Shown here: one piece after another, positions 47,180 through 58,282 of the stretch
Numbering within the stretch: position 1 is the stretch's first letter
Layout: each line of letters starts with the position of its first letter
NCBI GenBank assembly: GCA_948099385.1
Contig: CANUEZ040000028.1
Location: 930,001-994,000 of the forward strand
Origin: Fasciola hepatica
Taxonomy: Eukaryota > Platyhelminthes > Trematoda > Plagiorchiida > Fasciolidae
Reading direction: 5' to 3'
DNA length: 64,000 bases
Notes under the pieces: model-generated
Database searches by the model: none
Told to the model about the DNA's origin: nothing
Seen by the model: the letters and a program-made list of their open reading frames with translations, nothing else
Translations under genes and position numbers: made by a program

Positions 47180-47563
47180 GGTTTTAAAAGGGATGAAGTG
47201 GAAGGAACTGGCCAGTTAACCACAAAACTGTAGCAGCCTCCTGGTCATATTTCTCCAAACACAATCTTCCACTCCTTATCTAACCTTCTTTTGAGCTCAG
47301 AGAATATGCTCGAGCCTACCACATCCCTGGAAGCCTATTCCGGTCACTAGTGACCCCAAGTGCAAAAGACCGACTTCCGATTCCAGTAAAAGTTTTTTCT
47401 CCTAATGGTAAATGCATGCCCTCATAGGCTGCCTTTCCCTCGCAGATCAGATACGGCCCCTCTGTGACCTCGGGCTTCTGTGAATCATTTCAGTATTTTG
47501 GAGGCCACTATGAAGTCACTGTAAAGGAGTTCAGGATATACCGTTCCATGCATTAGCATCCAT
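47180..47563 (-). pseudogene. LINE reverse transcriptase C-terminus (beyond solo LTR)
   Basis: The minus strand reads DFIVASKILK (47500), a GHAFT-like basic stretch, NRKSVFCTWG (47390), and SSIFSELKRRLDKEWK (47290), the last matching the usual end of CR1/jockey-type ORF2 proteins (VxSFKxRLDxxW). It should follow directly on the LLSLE block at about 47960, and the two are separated by the solo LTR. Confidence 0.55.
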
Positions 47564-47568
47564 GTTAC
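47564..47568 (+). repeat. Target site duplication GTTAC (left)
   Basis: GTTAC is repeated at 47943-47947, directly after the solo LTR. Five bases is the usual BEL/Pao duplication. An alternative reading with the LTR starting at TGTTAC would give ATCCA/GTCCA. Confidence 0.55.
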
Positions 47569-47942
47569 AAACGACATTTTTCATTCTTATGGAATATGTT
47601 TGCCGGAGATCCGATAGTTTGTTTTATTGCTCTAAATCTTTGTCTCAAACCGGACTTCCACCGTTGCCTCGAGCGTGAGTCGCTCAGCTTGAACTTAGTT
47701 GTGACTGTATTCAGTAATCTCATCTTCTGTATCTAGCCTTTTGCTATAATTCAGTTGCTGTCGTTGATTTGTTGTTCAATTTGACGCGTAAGAGCCCAGA
47801 AGGAACACTACTGAGGTTTCATTACTGTCAAATAATTATTTCTGTATATAGTACCGTAGCTATTTGGAATCGACTTTGTTTTGAATTGTGTCGAAACTGA
47901 TTGCTACTCGTCTCTCGGACGTTCCGGTGGCTGGACTTTAGA
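47569..47942 (+). repeat. Solo BEL/Pao LTR inserted in a LINE
   Basis: It is homologous along its length to the BEL LTR at 27252-27630 but has no internal coding region next to it. It interrupts the minus-strand LINE between the LLSLE block and the rest of the RT C-terminus, and is flanked by GTTAC on both sides. It was probably formed by recombination between the two LTRs of a full element. Confidence 0.65.
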
Positions 47943-47947
47943 GTTAC

Positions 47948-50450
47948 CTAGTCCACTTCCCTCCAGAGAGAGTAACCTTAGTTGCTGCAACCTCTGTTCG
48001 CACTGCAAATGTCTGTATCCTTCAAACCATGGCGTGAATCGCCGTTGTAGCCGCTCGAGAACCTTGAAGTCCCTCAACAAATGTGGCGTCCGCTCTCCGA
48101 CACAGTTTTCTGGATGAGATCTCAAAAGCCTTGTACAATAGCTATAGGCACCTCGGTTTCCCAGGGCTGATCGCCCTCCTTAGCTGGTGCAGGGCTCTAC
48201 GTGCTTTCTGCTTTACTTTCTGACACTGGCGACTTGGCTTTAGGTCAAAGCTTACCGTCATTCCTAGATCGCGGGCTTCTGTGGTCTGAGTTGGTGACTC
48301 CCGATTGTCTGGGGGCCCCCTTGATGAGATATTGACGTTTACTCAGGTTGGGGGAAGATCCCATGCCACTAACTGCTGGTACACCTTGTCCCAATCACCC
48401 TGAACCGTCGCATCATCTGATGCTCCCACCACCTTGAGGTCATCCGCGAACGGGAAGCATGGGTTTTCCAACCCCTTCTGCCAGATCTTGTATGTACATC
48501 AGGAAAGGCAGGGGTCTGACCCTTGGGGAACCCCACTATGCAGTGTCCCATTGCCCGACAAGTAGCCTACTGCTGTCACTCGAAAAACTCCTTCCTTTGG
48601 GCTTTGTGCTATCCATTTCTGTATATCAGCCGTAAGTTGAAATGATTCCACCTTTGCTTCGAGCAGTCTGTAGTTGACCGATTCAAATGCCCTCCGAAAA
48701 TCAAAACAGCAGACTTCCGCCAGTTATCCCCCATCAGCTGGGCTGGTTAGCTCACCCGGGGGACCTATTAGGTTGGAGAGACAGAACAACAGTGCCGGAA
48801 CCCATGTTGGCTGGCAGCCACCTGCCTCTTCCTACCTAAATGCCCCACTATTCTATTTCGTGGTATTCTCTTGTGAGTTTTGCGTATCATCGGCGTCAGG
48901 TTAGTTGGTTTGTAATTGATGCATGCGCCTCTGTCTCCACCATTATAAACGTGTGTGATGATCGATACAGGCCAGTCTTAAGTAGCACACTCTTGTCTCG
49001 TGATCGGTTGAATGGCTTAGATAAGTGGACAGCCGGGATGGACGCTAGTGACTTCAGTACTGCTAAGTGAGTGTCATCCGGCCCTGCCGCCTTGGACACC
49101 TACTGTTTCAAGCTGTTCAGCACCTCTCCAGTGTTGAGTTCTCCGACCTCGGATTCCGAGACCTCAATGCCCCTGGTCGCAGGTAGCTCCTGAGCTGAAA
49201 GAATTCAAGCGGGGTCCCTGCTTTTTTCTACCTGTTTGTTTCCTGCACTCCCCTGAGTTCATGACCCGCCTACGGCTTTCCTCAGTGCTGCCTTAGATTG
49301 AACTTGGTTGCAGTATGCTTTTGGATTGCTTTCGGCATTCCGCGCGGTACTTTCCTCGTAGTTGTTTTTGCACCGCTCCTGTATCTGAGATAGTCTAGTT
49401 CTTGCTGTTTTGAGCTATAGGAAGACCCGATAGCCGCTGATGCTTCTGTAACTTTTGAATGCTCTGTGCTTCCGTTTTAGGAACACCACGGTGGCAATCA
49501 GCTTCGTTTGACTCTTCTAAGTGGTGCAACAGCCTCTGTTATTTCCAACGGTCTGTTCTTGATCCAAATCCATTGGTATTTTATGTTTTAGTCTCCGCTC
49601 ATCATATCCCAGTCCTGGAGGCTCGGCTCTGCGGAGCCTTTCTCGTCTATCTTTGGGAAGTTTCTTCTGCATTTATCTGGAGCACCTATTCCCTGGAGTT
49701 TTGGCCTTAACGGGAGTACGCCATGATCGCTCTCACCTATGGGTTCTCCGGCTTCTAGGTGTTCTCGATCATTTGAGGCTGCGGTCATTACCAGCTCAAG
49801 GATTGACAGTGACTGATCAAACCGCCATCTTGTCACCTGATTAACTTGTCGGACGAGAGCCTTCCCGCCGATTGGGTGGGGTAATCTCTTCCCAAATGTG
49901 CCTCCTGGAGCGGTTTTCGAGGTCCATTTTACTTGGGGCACTTTGAAATTGCCCATAGTAAGTAACATCTTCCCGGCATTCGCAACCGTAGTGGGGAAAT
50001 CGGGCAGATCGCTGTCCTCAGCATCTTCCGCTCCTGAGCCTGGGTACGTGCAAACGATCAGTGTTTTCGGTCCGCCCCTAGCTGGTGCCACCTCTACCGC
50101 TTATACCTTCGGAGCAACAAGTCGGCTGCTTTCAAGGTCCTCATACAGCTCCTCTCGGAGGACGATTATACCATTCCCGGCTCGACCGTCTAGCCTGTCC
50201 ACCCTAAATCCTGAGCAGATGTTTGGGATCAGCTCATTGTCGCTTCCGCCGAGTCGTCGCCACGCTTCCGTGGCTGTTATCATATCTGCTCCCTGCGTCC
50301 TGACTTTGAGCTCCGGTCATTTTTTACCCGTACTTGCAGCACTGGTGCAGACCACGAGCGTCACGAAATCATTCTCTATGGCTTCACGACAAGCCGTCCC
50401 ATATTGTTGGTTTTTTTGTAGCTGCATACTGCCTTCTATCGGTAACTGCT
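47948..50450 (-). pseudogene. CR1/jockey-type LINE ORF2 (endonuclease and RT), clade unresolved
   Basis: Minus strand, high to low: NGIIVLREELYED (50180), TLIVCTYPGSGAED (50050), a GDF-like box altered to MGNFKVPQVKW (49940), GESDHGVLPL (49730), then RT with AAGPDDTHLAVLKSLASI (49050-49095), RAFESVNYRLLEAKVESF (about 48670), SGVPQGS (48525), intact FADDLKVVG (48433-48450 is the core), and VLERLQRRFTPWFEGYRHLQ to LLSLE (47960-48070). Several stops and shifts make it dead. Its sequence differs from the 18-kb CR1 copy. Its 5' end abuts the 3' tail of the RTE at 50.5 kb. Confidence 0.7.
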
Positions 50451-50512
50451 CCTTTCTTTGTTGGCTTGGTGCCATTTCTTTTTGCCTGGTGGTTCTTCTG
50501 TGTTTCTGCCTA

Positions 50513-50542
50513 GTACTTACTTACTTTTACTTACTTTTATTC
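50513..50542 (-). repeat. 3' microsatellite tail of the RTE LINE
   Basis: On the minus strand this reads GAATAAAAGTAAGTAAAAGTAAGTAAG, a short (AAGT)n-like run directly after the RTE's 3' sequence. RTE LINEs typically end in a short tandem repeat. Confidence 0.6.
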
Positions 50543-50599
50543 GACTATTTCCTGCGAGAGGATAGGTCGGCTCCATAGATATCACGGCCCATTGCTGAC

Positions 50600-53288
50600 C
50601 ACGCGCGGCGGTCGGAAGCAAGCTCAGTACAGATCTTGATCCAGTTCTTTTACCACCGCCGGGCTCCATAAAACAACCGAAGGCCTAGAAGCTCTACGTC
50701 TTTCTCTGTTGTACTGGTCCATGTTTTGAGCTGCCCACCAAAGCGACAACACCAACGAAGGCAGGGCGTGGGGCAGAGCGTTTGCTTGGTTACCCCAGAC
50801 TAGGGTCGCCGAAGAGTAGGACCGAACCACTGAAGTCGTCGACGTTGGAGGAGGACGGGGAGGGCATCGGTATCACAGCATCGTCTCCTTAGCTCATCGT
50901 TGGACACCCTGTAGCGCCAATTGAATTTTAGAATTTGCCGCAGGCACCAGTAGTCACAATCCTCCAGCCTTCTGGTATTCTCAGCTCGTAGTGGCCAGGT
51001 TTCGCGCCATAGATGAGTACGGGCCGGATGGCGGCACGGTAAACACGAACTTTGGTTCTTAAGCTGATTTCACTGCGAGTCCACAGCGTTCGCTCCAGCT
51101 GAAGAAAGGCTCTCCTGGCGCTGTCGATCCGTGATATCACCTCATTTTTGGACCGGCCGTTCGAAGGCAGAGTTAATCCTAGGTATCTGAATGAAGGGAC
51201 GTATTCAACTGGTAGGCCGTTGACCGACAGTTGTTGAACTGTCGGGCCCAGATGGGTTATGAAAGCTTTTGTTTTGGTCGAATATACTTCAAGTTTGCTG
51301 GAAACCGCGAAGGAATTGATTCGGTCGAGGGTTGGTTGTAGCGTAGCGGGGGAGTCTCCTAGCACGACAACATCATCCGCGAACCCCATGTCCGAGATGT
51401 ATATTTCACGTCCAAGCTGAACGCCAGGGTAATAATGATATAATATTGGTTTATTTCGGAGACGTCCGAAGCATGCCATGTGCATGGTCTTGTTGATACA
51501 GGTGATGGAATGGACAGAAATAATTCATGGAAATGTGGAAACTCTCGTGTGTAATGCCTGTAGCACTGTCCAATCAATGGCGTAGTTGAGCAGCACCGGC
51601 GAGAGAGGACAGCCCTGCCTAACTTCGGTTGTGAGTGCGACTCGCTGGGCTCTCCACCATACATACGAACTCTAGCACCAGTTTTCGAGTAGTACCCCCC
51701 CCGACAGCCTTAAAAGATTATCGGGCATCCCATTGGATTGCATTATGGACCAAAGAGACTAGCGGTTCGTCGAATCAAAAGCTGCCCGAAATTTGATGGA
51801 ACGAGCTACCGTCGGCTGCTGAAACTTATAGCGGTGTTTAAGTATTCGGCGCAGTATGAAGACTTGATCCACACAGCCCCTGCCACCGTGGAAACCCCCT
51901 TGGCTCGGGCGAGTGCGCCGGTCTCTTGCCTCGGAAGAACGGGTTAGTAACAACACACTGAAGCTCTATGCGGCCACATCGATCAGGGTGATCCCTCGGT
52001 AGTCCTCACATGCTGATTTATCACGTTTCTTCTGAATGAAGGCAGAATGGTCATTTCCTAGTTGGATGGAAATGCTTCCTCTTTCCAAATGGAACCAAAA
52101 AGCGTACACAACCTGTCAATCAATGACGACGAACATGCTTTGTGCACTTCTGGAGGGATGCCATCTTCCCCAGAAGCCTTTCTGTTCTTCAGTTTGTTTA
52201 TCGTTCCCGTGATTTCCGTGGCGTTGGGCGGGTCACAGTTGCTTCCGTATTGGAGTGGAGGGGTTGATACGGGTTGGTCCGTCGGGCGGTCTGCGGGCCG
52301 GTTGAGCAGCTGACCAAAGCATTCCACCCATCGGTCCATTTCCTTACTCCGTTCGGGTATTAGGTTCCTGCCGTGTCACGAAGAAGGGAATCTTGTTTAA
52401 AAAACTTACAAAAGGCGTTGCGAATAAGGCGGAACAGTTTATCGAAGTCACAAGTTCCGGACGCGGTCTCCATTTTTTCAGCTATTTCTATCCAGTATCT
52501 TTTGCGGTCAGCCTTGGCAGAGCGTACAGCCTCTCGCTGCAGTCTGCGGCGTTCGTTACTACCCGCCAGTAGCGCTTCGGGTGCTCTGGTTGACAGCTGG
52601 AGCGTGCTCCCCGAGATCCAGTCTTTTGTCCGCTTTCTTGTTCTCCCGAGTACTTTCCAAGTAGCTTCCTTAATTGTCGTCTTCGTTCGAGTCCACAGTC
52701 CCTCCACAAAAACTTCGCCTGCTTGCACATTGGTTGCGTTGGTTAGTCGGGTTGTGATTGCTCGTGACAACGCTTCTTGCTTCTCTGGATTTTCTGAGGC
52801 AGCAGCGTTTATCCGAGAAGGTGCAGACACTTTAGCACATGTAGACAGGTGAACTTTGAAACATGCGCTGAGGAAGACATGGTCGGTGCCGTTTGTGTTG
52901 CCCATTTTTGCACGTCGGTACGCTCGGCAATCCTCCACAGACGAAGCCCAACGGGCTCTTACCAGGATGTGATCGAGTTGGCCGTTATCGGAGTACCATT
53001 TCTGTAGGTGCTTCTTGGGGTGTTGAAATCGAGTGCTGCAGACAAACATTCTGTTGATGTCGGTTAAACTGAACAGTCGGCCACCGTTCTCACAGCGCTG
53101 ATCAAGGCCAAATTTACCGAGAATACGGCGAGTGGATTCATCGGCCGTACCTGTGCGAGCGTTTCAATCTCCTGCGATGAAAAGTACGTCGCGCCTCGAA
53201 ACCCGGTTGATTACCTCCAGAAAATTATTGTAGAATTCGTCTTTGGTTTTGTCATCAGCTGAATTGGCTGGAGCATAGATTGTAACGA
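50600..53288 (-). pseudogene. RTE LINE, 3' part (endonuclease C-terminus, RT, C-terminal region)
   Basis: Minus strand, high to low: TIYAPANSADDKTKDEFYNN (53270), the GDWNARTG box with TGA in place of the Trp codon (53166), DNGQLDHILVRARW and TDHVFLSACFKVHL (52840-52990), the RTE linker (52400-52600), RKASGEDGIPPEV (52170), QGGFHGGRGCVDQVF (51880), and SDMGFADDVVVLGDS (51360-51395) with both catalytic Asp kept, then SFRYLGLTL and VYRAAIRPVLIYGAK (51000-51230). It continues the endonuclease at 59.9-60.4 kb; the BEL element lies between. Frameshifts occur at least near 52.35, 51.96 and 51.5 kb. Confidence 0.85.
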
Positions 53289-53292
53289 ACGT
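53289..53292 (+). repeat. Probable BEL target duplication ACGT (left)
   Basis: ACGT precedes the LTR here and follows the other LTR at 59871-59874. With one mismatch it extends to five bases (AACGT/TACGT), the size usual for BEL/Pao. Confidence 0.5.
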
Positions 53293-53651
53293 TTGAGTCA
53301 TGCGTAGCCAAATTCTCAACGAATCCCGAAATCAAAAGACGATTGTCCGTGGTATTCTACGATACTAGATTATTACATGAACAATGACATCAAAAAATAC
53401 AAACCTCAATAATACGATCACAATGACTCAACAACGAGAAACCGAATAGCAGCGTGTGAGCAAACAGCACGTGCGCCACGCAGGTCCTGAACAAGGATGT
53501 GCCAAAGTAGCTCTCTGGGTGCGAACAAACAACAATTGGTCTATAGAAACAACCGGTTCGTAAAGACAAGTCAATAGTATAGGCAAATGAGTGATGTTAG
53601 GAAAAATACTGAATCGCGAGGGTTAAAGGGGATTTTCCACGACCGGCTGTT
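53293..53651 (-). repeat. BEL/Pao 3' LTR
   Basis: 359 bp, matching 59512-59870. On the minus strand it is preceded by GGTGGGAGG, the likely polypurine tract. LTR ends are placed at TTGAG...TGTT on the plus strand, and could shift by 1-2 bases because GTTTGAG and GTTAC are shared at the borders. Confidence 0.9.
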
Positions 53652-53662
53652 ACACCTCCCAC
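53652..53662 (-). promoter_or_regulatory. Probable polypurine tract of the BEL element
   Basis: The minus strand reads GGTGGGAGGTGTAACAGCC into the LTR. The purine run before TGTAAC suits plus-strand priming. Confidence 0.5.
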
Positions 53663-54339
53663 CAAAGTCCTGCTGGATCCTTAGCAGAGTCGAAGGTGCG
53701 GTATAAAGGTACTGATTCTTTCTGCCTACCTGGGCCCTGCTGTCAGTGCGCGCGCCTAATGCTCGTCGTCAACGTTCTACTGCTGGTCGCACCTAACCTA
53801 TTGGCTACGTAGACGTGAGGCTAGTCTACATCTTCCACAAGACCAAATGACCGATGGCCGGCGTGAAGGGGACACAGATGCTGTCCTTGTAAAAAGCCGT
53901 CCTGTCCTGGATGTATGTGCTTGAGTGAGTGTATGCGTGTGTACGTGCCCGGGTGTACAATGGAATCACGGGTATGACTACACATCAAAGGAGGACTTTC
54001 TGCCATGTCAACAAAAGACTGCGCGGCAAAAATGAGTAAAATGTAGCATGTGTGCGTGACCTTAGCCCCGTTACTTCTACATGCAGTGTCGTGTCGTGTG
54101 GTGAGCTAAGGTTTGGACAATTAGCTCCATAGTACATCGTAAATGCTGTTTGAAATTAAACACAAATAAACTTCAAAGATGGTGTGGAGGATTCGGTCTT
54201 ACAGGCGAATACATGAGGGTTAGAAAAATGAATTCAGCTTCATCTGGTATCAGCAAACATGGGTATAGCTTGGTCGGTAGTGTCGGCCTCGCCCTCGCCA
54301 CTGTCACCTTCAAGCAGACATATTTTACGTATATCTCGC
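53663..54339 (-). other. BEL/Pao 3' untranslated region
   Basis: This lies between the end of the DUF5641-like region and the 3' LTR. Short frames only. Confidence 0.45.
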
Positions 54340-54545
54340 TATACGTCTCCTTTGTTCTTCCTCACCACCACGGTGCGCACGAGGCCGTAGATTTCTGTAC
54401 AACAATCCTTGATCATCCCAACCGGCCAATCGTCTTTACGTAAGTGGCTCTCCACGAGGATGACCACATCGCCACGTCGGAACGACCTCTGTTCGGAGAT
54501 CCACCTTTGCTGAAGCTGCAGTGTCGGTAGATACTCCCCCGTCCA
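54340..54545 (-). pseudogene. BEL/Pao C-terminal DUF5641-like region
   Basis: After a stop following QAFWK, the minus strand reads TGEYLPTLQLQQRW, FRRGDVVILVESHLRKDDWP and YGLVRTVVVR. This is the usual domain after the integrase in BEL/Pao pol, probably a nucleic-acid-binding barrel. Confidence 0.7.
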
Positions 54546-56080
54546 TCATTTCCAGAAAGCCTGTGCTAGGTGGTACACTTGTTTCCATCCAACAACGTAC
54601 GTTCCACGCAGGGTTTTCGGGGTGGTTACTCCTACGTTTGACCGGAGTATTAATAGGTCGATGGGGGTGGGTGCCGGTTCGCCTTCCGGGTCTGGGACGA
54701 TCGGCACCAGGGGTCTGTTGTTCAACATGCGTTCTACTTCTGTTAGTAAATTAGTCAGCATCTCCTCATCGAGGGTTTGTTGTGAAGTCAGGACTGTGAG
54801 TATTTTCCTAGTTGATCGTATCAGCCTTTCCCAAACACCCCCACGATGACTGGCATAAGGTGGATTGAACCGCCATTCTATCCCCTTTGCTACGGTCTGG
54901 TTTTGTATTTTTGTGGTGTCCAAGCGGCTCCACCATTTCTCTAACTCCTTATGAGCCCCAACGAAGTTCGAGCCATTGCCGGAGTATATATTCTTGAGGA
55001 CGCCCCACCTCGCGATGAACCTTTGAAGGGCCATTAGGAATGAATCGGTCGTCATGTTATGCACTACTTCGAGGTGGACTGCTCTTGATTTTAGGCATGT
55101 TATCAGGCAGCCGTACCCCTTTTGGGTGCTCCTCTGATATCGTACGATAAACAGGCCAAAGCGGTCGACGCCGATTTCCACGAACGGGCACCATCCCGGT
55201 TGGACCCTTCGGCCGGAAGGGGGGCCATCATTTGTTGGTCTGCCACCGCTCTCCGGCGACGACAAGTAATGCAGTTGCCTATGACTCGCTTGGCCGTCAC
55301 TGGTCCCTTTGTCACCCAAAATCGTCGGCGTATATTGTTCAATAAGTGATTCAGGCCTGCGTGTCCCTCTCCCCGGTGTACGTGATCTATCAGGCATCTC
55401 GTTATATGGTGGTCACCGGGGATTACTATGGGGTGTTTTGTTTCGTACTCTAGGCTTGAATTCGCCAGCCGCCCTCCAACCCTCAGTAGTTCGTTGATTC
55501 GCATGGGGTTTAGTGCTCGGATACTACTGTGCAACAGCCTGCTCTCTTTGGTGTTATCGTCTATCCTGGCTAGCTCGCGGGCCTCGGACGGGAAAGCGTC
55601 TAGTTGCAGTAGGTGCAGAACGTCGAGTTTGGCATGATTCAGCTCGCCCGATAGTATCGTCCCCACGTTCAAGGTGTTTTGTAGCCTTGCTCCTTTCATA
55701 ATCAATAAGAGTGCTTTGTACCTTGTGCACCAGACCGCGGCTCTTAACATTTTTGTCCAGTTGGGGAATTGACACAGTTTCTCTATCAGGCTTACGCTTC
55801 CCGTGAAGTTTATAGCCAGTATCGATCTTTTAGTCCTGACATCACCATCGTCGGCCTTGGGTATTAATAGCGTTGGCCAGGCCTCTTTAGTTGCCGTTAG
55901 GAAGTCCGGTCCAATTGTCCACATCCTCAACCTCTCTAGTGTTTTCAGGCTCCTCGAGCGGAAGACGGCCTGAATACTGGTGGATTTTACATAGTGCCTT
56001 TGATCGGTTTTAGTCGATTCGTAGATTATAGTGAGTCTGTTGGCCACGAAAGTGTTAAAACGAGTGGTAGTGTTGTTCAC
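54546..56080 (-). pseudogene. BEL/Pao integrase
   Basis: Two frames (56080-55103 and 55397-54546) are joined by a frameshift. The first ends with the zinc-binding module (HVHRGEGHAG then CITCRRRRAVAD). The second holds the core: VEIGVDRFGLF (first Asp), IYSGNGSNFVGA, where the second catalytic Asp of the usual SDNG is Gly (codon about 54978-54980), and GGVWERLIRSTRK (Glu). Loss of the second Asp should abolish strand transfer. Confidence 0.85.
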
Positions 56081-56512
56081 CTAATGAATTACTGCGGCTG
56101 AGTCCGTCCAAAAGTTTGTTTCCCAGTCTATCTTTTAAAAGCATCTCCTAGTCAGCGTCGTGGCTTTCACGGCCAGTACTGCTGCCGTCAGTTCCAGCCT
56201 TGGAATCGACACCGTTTTCAGTGGAGCCACTCTCGCCTCTGCGAACAGTATCTGGCTGTGCAGCCCACCACTTGCGTCAACCCAGCTGCCGTAAGCAACT
56301 ACCCCGTAGCCTATTTCTGATGCATCGGAGAAAAAGTGGAGTTGGGCGTCGTTTGTGCATCTGGTACCTGTTAAGCGTCTCCGTATTTTTATCTCCTCAA
56401 GTTGCTCCAGGCTGTGCAGCCAGTCACGCCATCGCTTATCGTCGTCATCCTGGAGAGGTTCGTCCCTCTTTGGCACAGCGATTGCAGGAAGCACTTTCCC
56501 GGTAACAGCCAC
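56081..56512 (-). pseudogene. BEL/Pao RNase H region
   Basis: The 125-codon frame has LHFFSDASEIGYGVVAYGSW and RLELTAAVLAVK, typical of the RNase H region after BEL RT. FWTDSAAVIH continues past an in-frame stop at 56135 and another precedes 56080. It is shifted relative to the RT frame above it. Confidence 0.8.
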
Positions 56513-56514
56513 GT

Positions 56515-57738
56515 CGAAACGAAAACTAGGGGGTCATAGATGCTTGAGACTGCTGATAGGATTCCTCTCCGTGTGACTGGTCGTTTCGGCAGGTCTAGAG
56601 TTAAAACGAATTAGTCCCCTCTGGGTTTCCACTAAAGACCAAGCACGCGCTCCGTTTGTGAAGAGGATCCCAAAAGCTCTCTCTTACTTTCCATTTTCTC
56701 GGACTTCGGGATAGCATTGAGCATCTCTTGGCTGTTCGAAGTCCATTTAGTGAGGTTGAATCCTCCGGCATTTAGAGTGGCGATCAGTTCGGTCATATAA
56801 AGAATATCAGCATTTGGATCGTCAAAGGAGCACAGAAAATGGTCCACGTAGAAGTGGTCCATTGCTTTTCCTAACAAGATGCTGGTGCCGCCGAAACGCT
56901 TGAGGGTTTCCCAGAGGGCAAAATTAGCACCGAATGGGGGTGAAACCATCCCAAAGGGGTGCACAGTCAGCCTGTACTCGTCGGGTGCGCGATTTGTGTC
57001 GTTCTCAGGCCACCAGAGAAGACAAAAGGCGTCTCCGTCTTTAACGGGTATCTTCACTTGTAGAAACATTTCACGTATGTCCGCAGAGACGGCCACTTTT
57101 CTTAGCCGAAAACGACATTAAACCTCCACTAGTGGTGTTGTCCAGTCTGGGCCCTGTAGTATATGGTCGTTCAGTGACACACCCTGACTTTTCGCGGCAC
57201 AGTCGAAAACCGCTCTGACCCTCCCCGGTTTCTTTGGGTTCACGACCGAGTGATGGGGTAGGCACCACCTTAAATTTGCGCTGATGACCGCTGTATCAAC
57301 TCTTTTTGTATAACCCAAGTCGATGTTATGTTGCATGGCTCGCGTGTATTCTATCCTTAATTGTTGTTCCCAGAGCAGCCTGGTTTTGAGAAAGCCTGAT
57401 CTTTTCAGAGCCATTTCCTGGTTGTGTGGCTTAGGTTTCATGTTGAATCTCCACGGGACAGGAACTTCGAAACGACCTTTTTCGTACTTGACGTTCTCGG
57501 TCACCATTTCCAAAGCCAGCGTATCTTCTTGTGACGGGGCATCTCTGCCCATGGCCAGGTCGGCAAATTCGGTGTTATACAATTGTTGAAATGCCTGTTC
57601 GATGTTCGTCGTTTCCACCGGAATGCAGTTAATTTGTTTGCCGCATCTGCCGTCTGTACTACCATATAAAGTCCAACTAAATATGGTGCGTACTGCATAG
57701 GGTGCTTTGCGGCTTCCTATCCTTTGATTCAGGACCAA
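56515..57738 (-). pseudogene. BEL/Pao reverse transcriptase
   Basis: One frame is broken by a stop at 57118-57120: the upper part (57738-57118) has SRKAPYAVRTIFSWTLYGS, GYTKRVDTA, WCLPHHSVVNPKKPGRVR and VFDCAAKSQGVSLNDHILQG. The lower part (57096-56632) has VSADIREMFLQVKI and FYVDHFLCSFDD, where the catalytic YVDD is YVDH (codon 56839-56841). Further stops at 56632 and about 56611 precede TRRGILSAVSSIYDPL. The active-site change alone would be expected to kill the enzyme. Confidence 0.88.
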
Positions 57739-58282
57739 ATGCGCTTCCGGTTATCGCAGCTGATCAGCAGATCAATTTCGTTACTCTGCCACTCTTCGAC
57801 CGTAATCCCCTCGAGGTGCGGCCACTGAGTCAGAATCGATGGCACTAACTGAGGTGCTCTCATCGGCAGGTCCTCTATAGTGAATGCTTCTAGAGTTTCT
57901 GCTCTATTGTTGCCGACCAAGGAAGCGAGTTGCAGGTGCAGTTTGGTCGGCTGGATGACTTCAGTGCCACTCACTGTGCTTACTGCTAATGAGCATTGAT
58001 TCCCTCTGATCCCATATCTCTCTGAGAACTCCTTCCTTACTAGCGGGGTATCCGAGCCACTATCTATGAAGGCCAACGCTTTGGCCACTCCTGTTGGGGT
58101 CACTATTCCCACGGCCACTACGCCTAAACGTACCGGCTTACTGGCAGACCGCGACGTTGAACAAATAACGCTGGGTTTAGTACACGTCTCGGGTAAGGTT
58201 ACTCTCGCCTGGTGCAGCGACCAGTGGTATCTGCCCGTGCAGCCCTCGTAACCACATCGGTTCCTTTTCTACAAGCTGCCTC
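57729..58282 (-). pseudogene. BEL/Pao protease with second zinc knuckle
   Basis: Frame-shifted relative to gag. It starts with a CX4CX4HX4H knuckle (CGYEGCTGRYHWSLH, about 58250) and then VAVGIVTPTGVAKALAFIDS with GSDTPLV, the aspartic protease active site DSGSD being intact. It ends after CDNRKRIWS, where a one-base shift separates it from the RT frame. Confidence 0.8.

Noticed and set aside
47569..47942. 3' untranslated end of the minus-strand LINE
   Set aside because: RT C-terminal coding sequence resumes beyond it at 47180-47563, and the segment matches an LTR next to BEL gag at 27.3 kb, so an inserted solo LTR fits better.
52373..52852. 159-codon plus-strand frame
   Set aside because: Antisense of the RTE linker, which is clearly coding on the minus strand.
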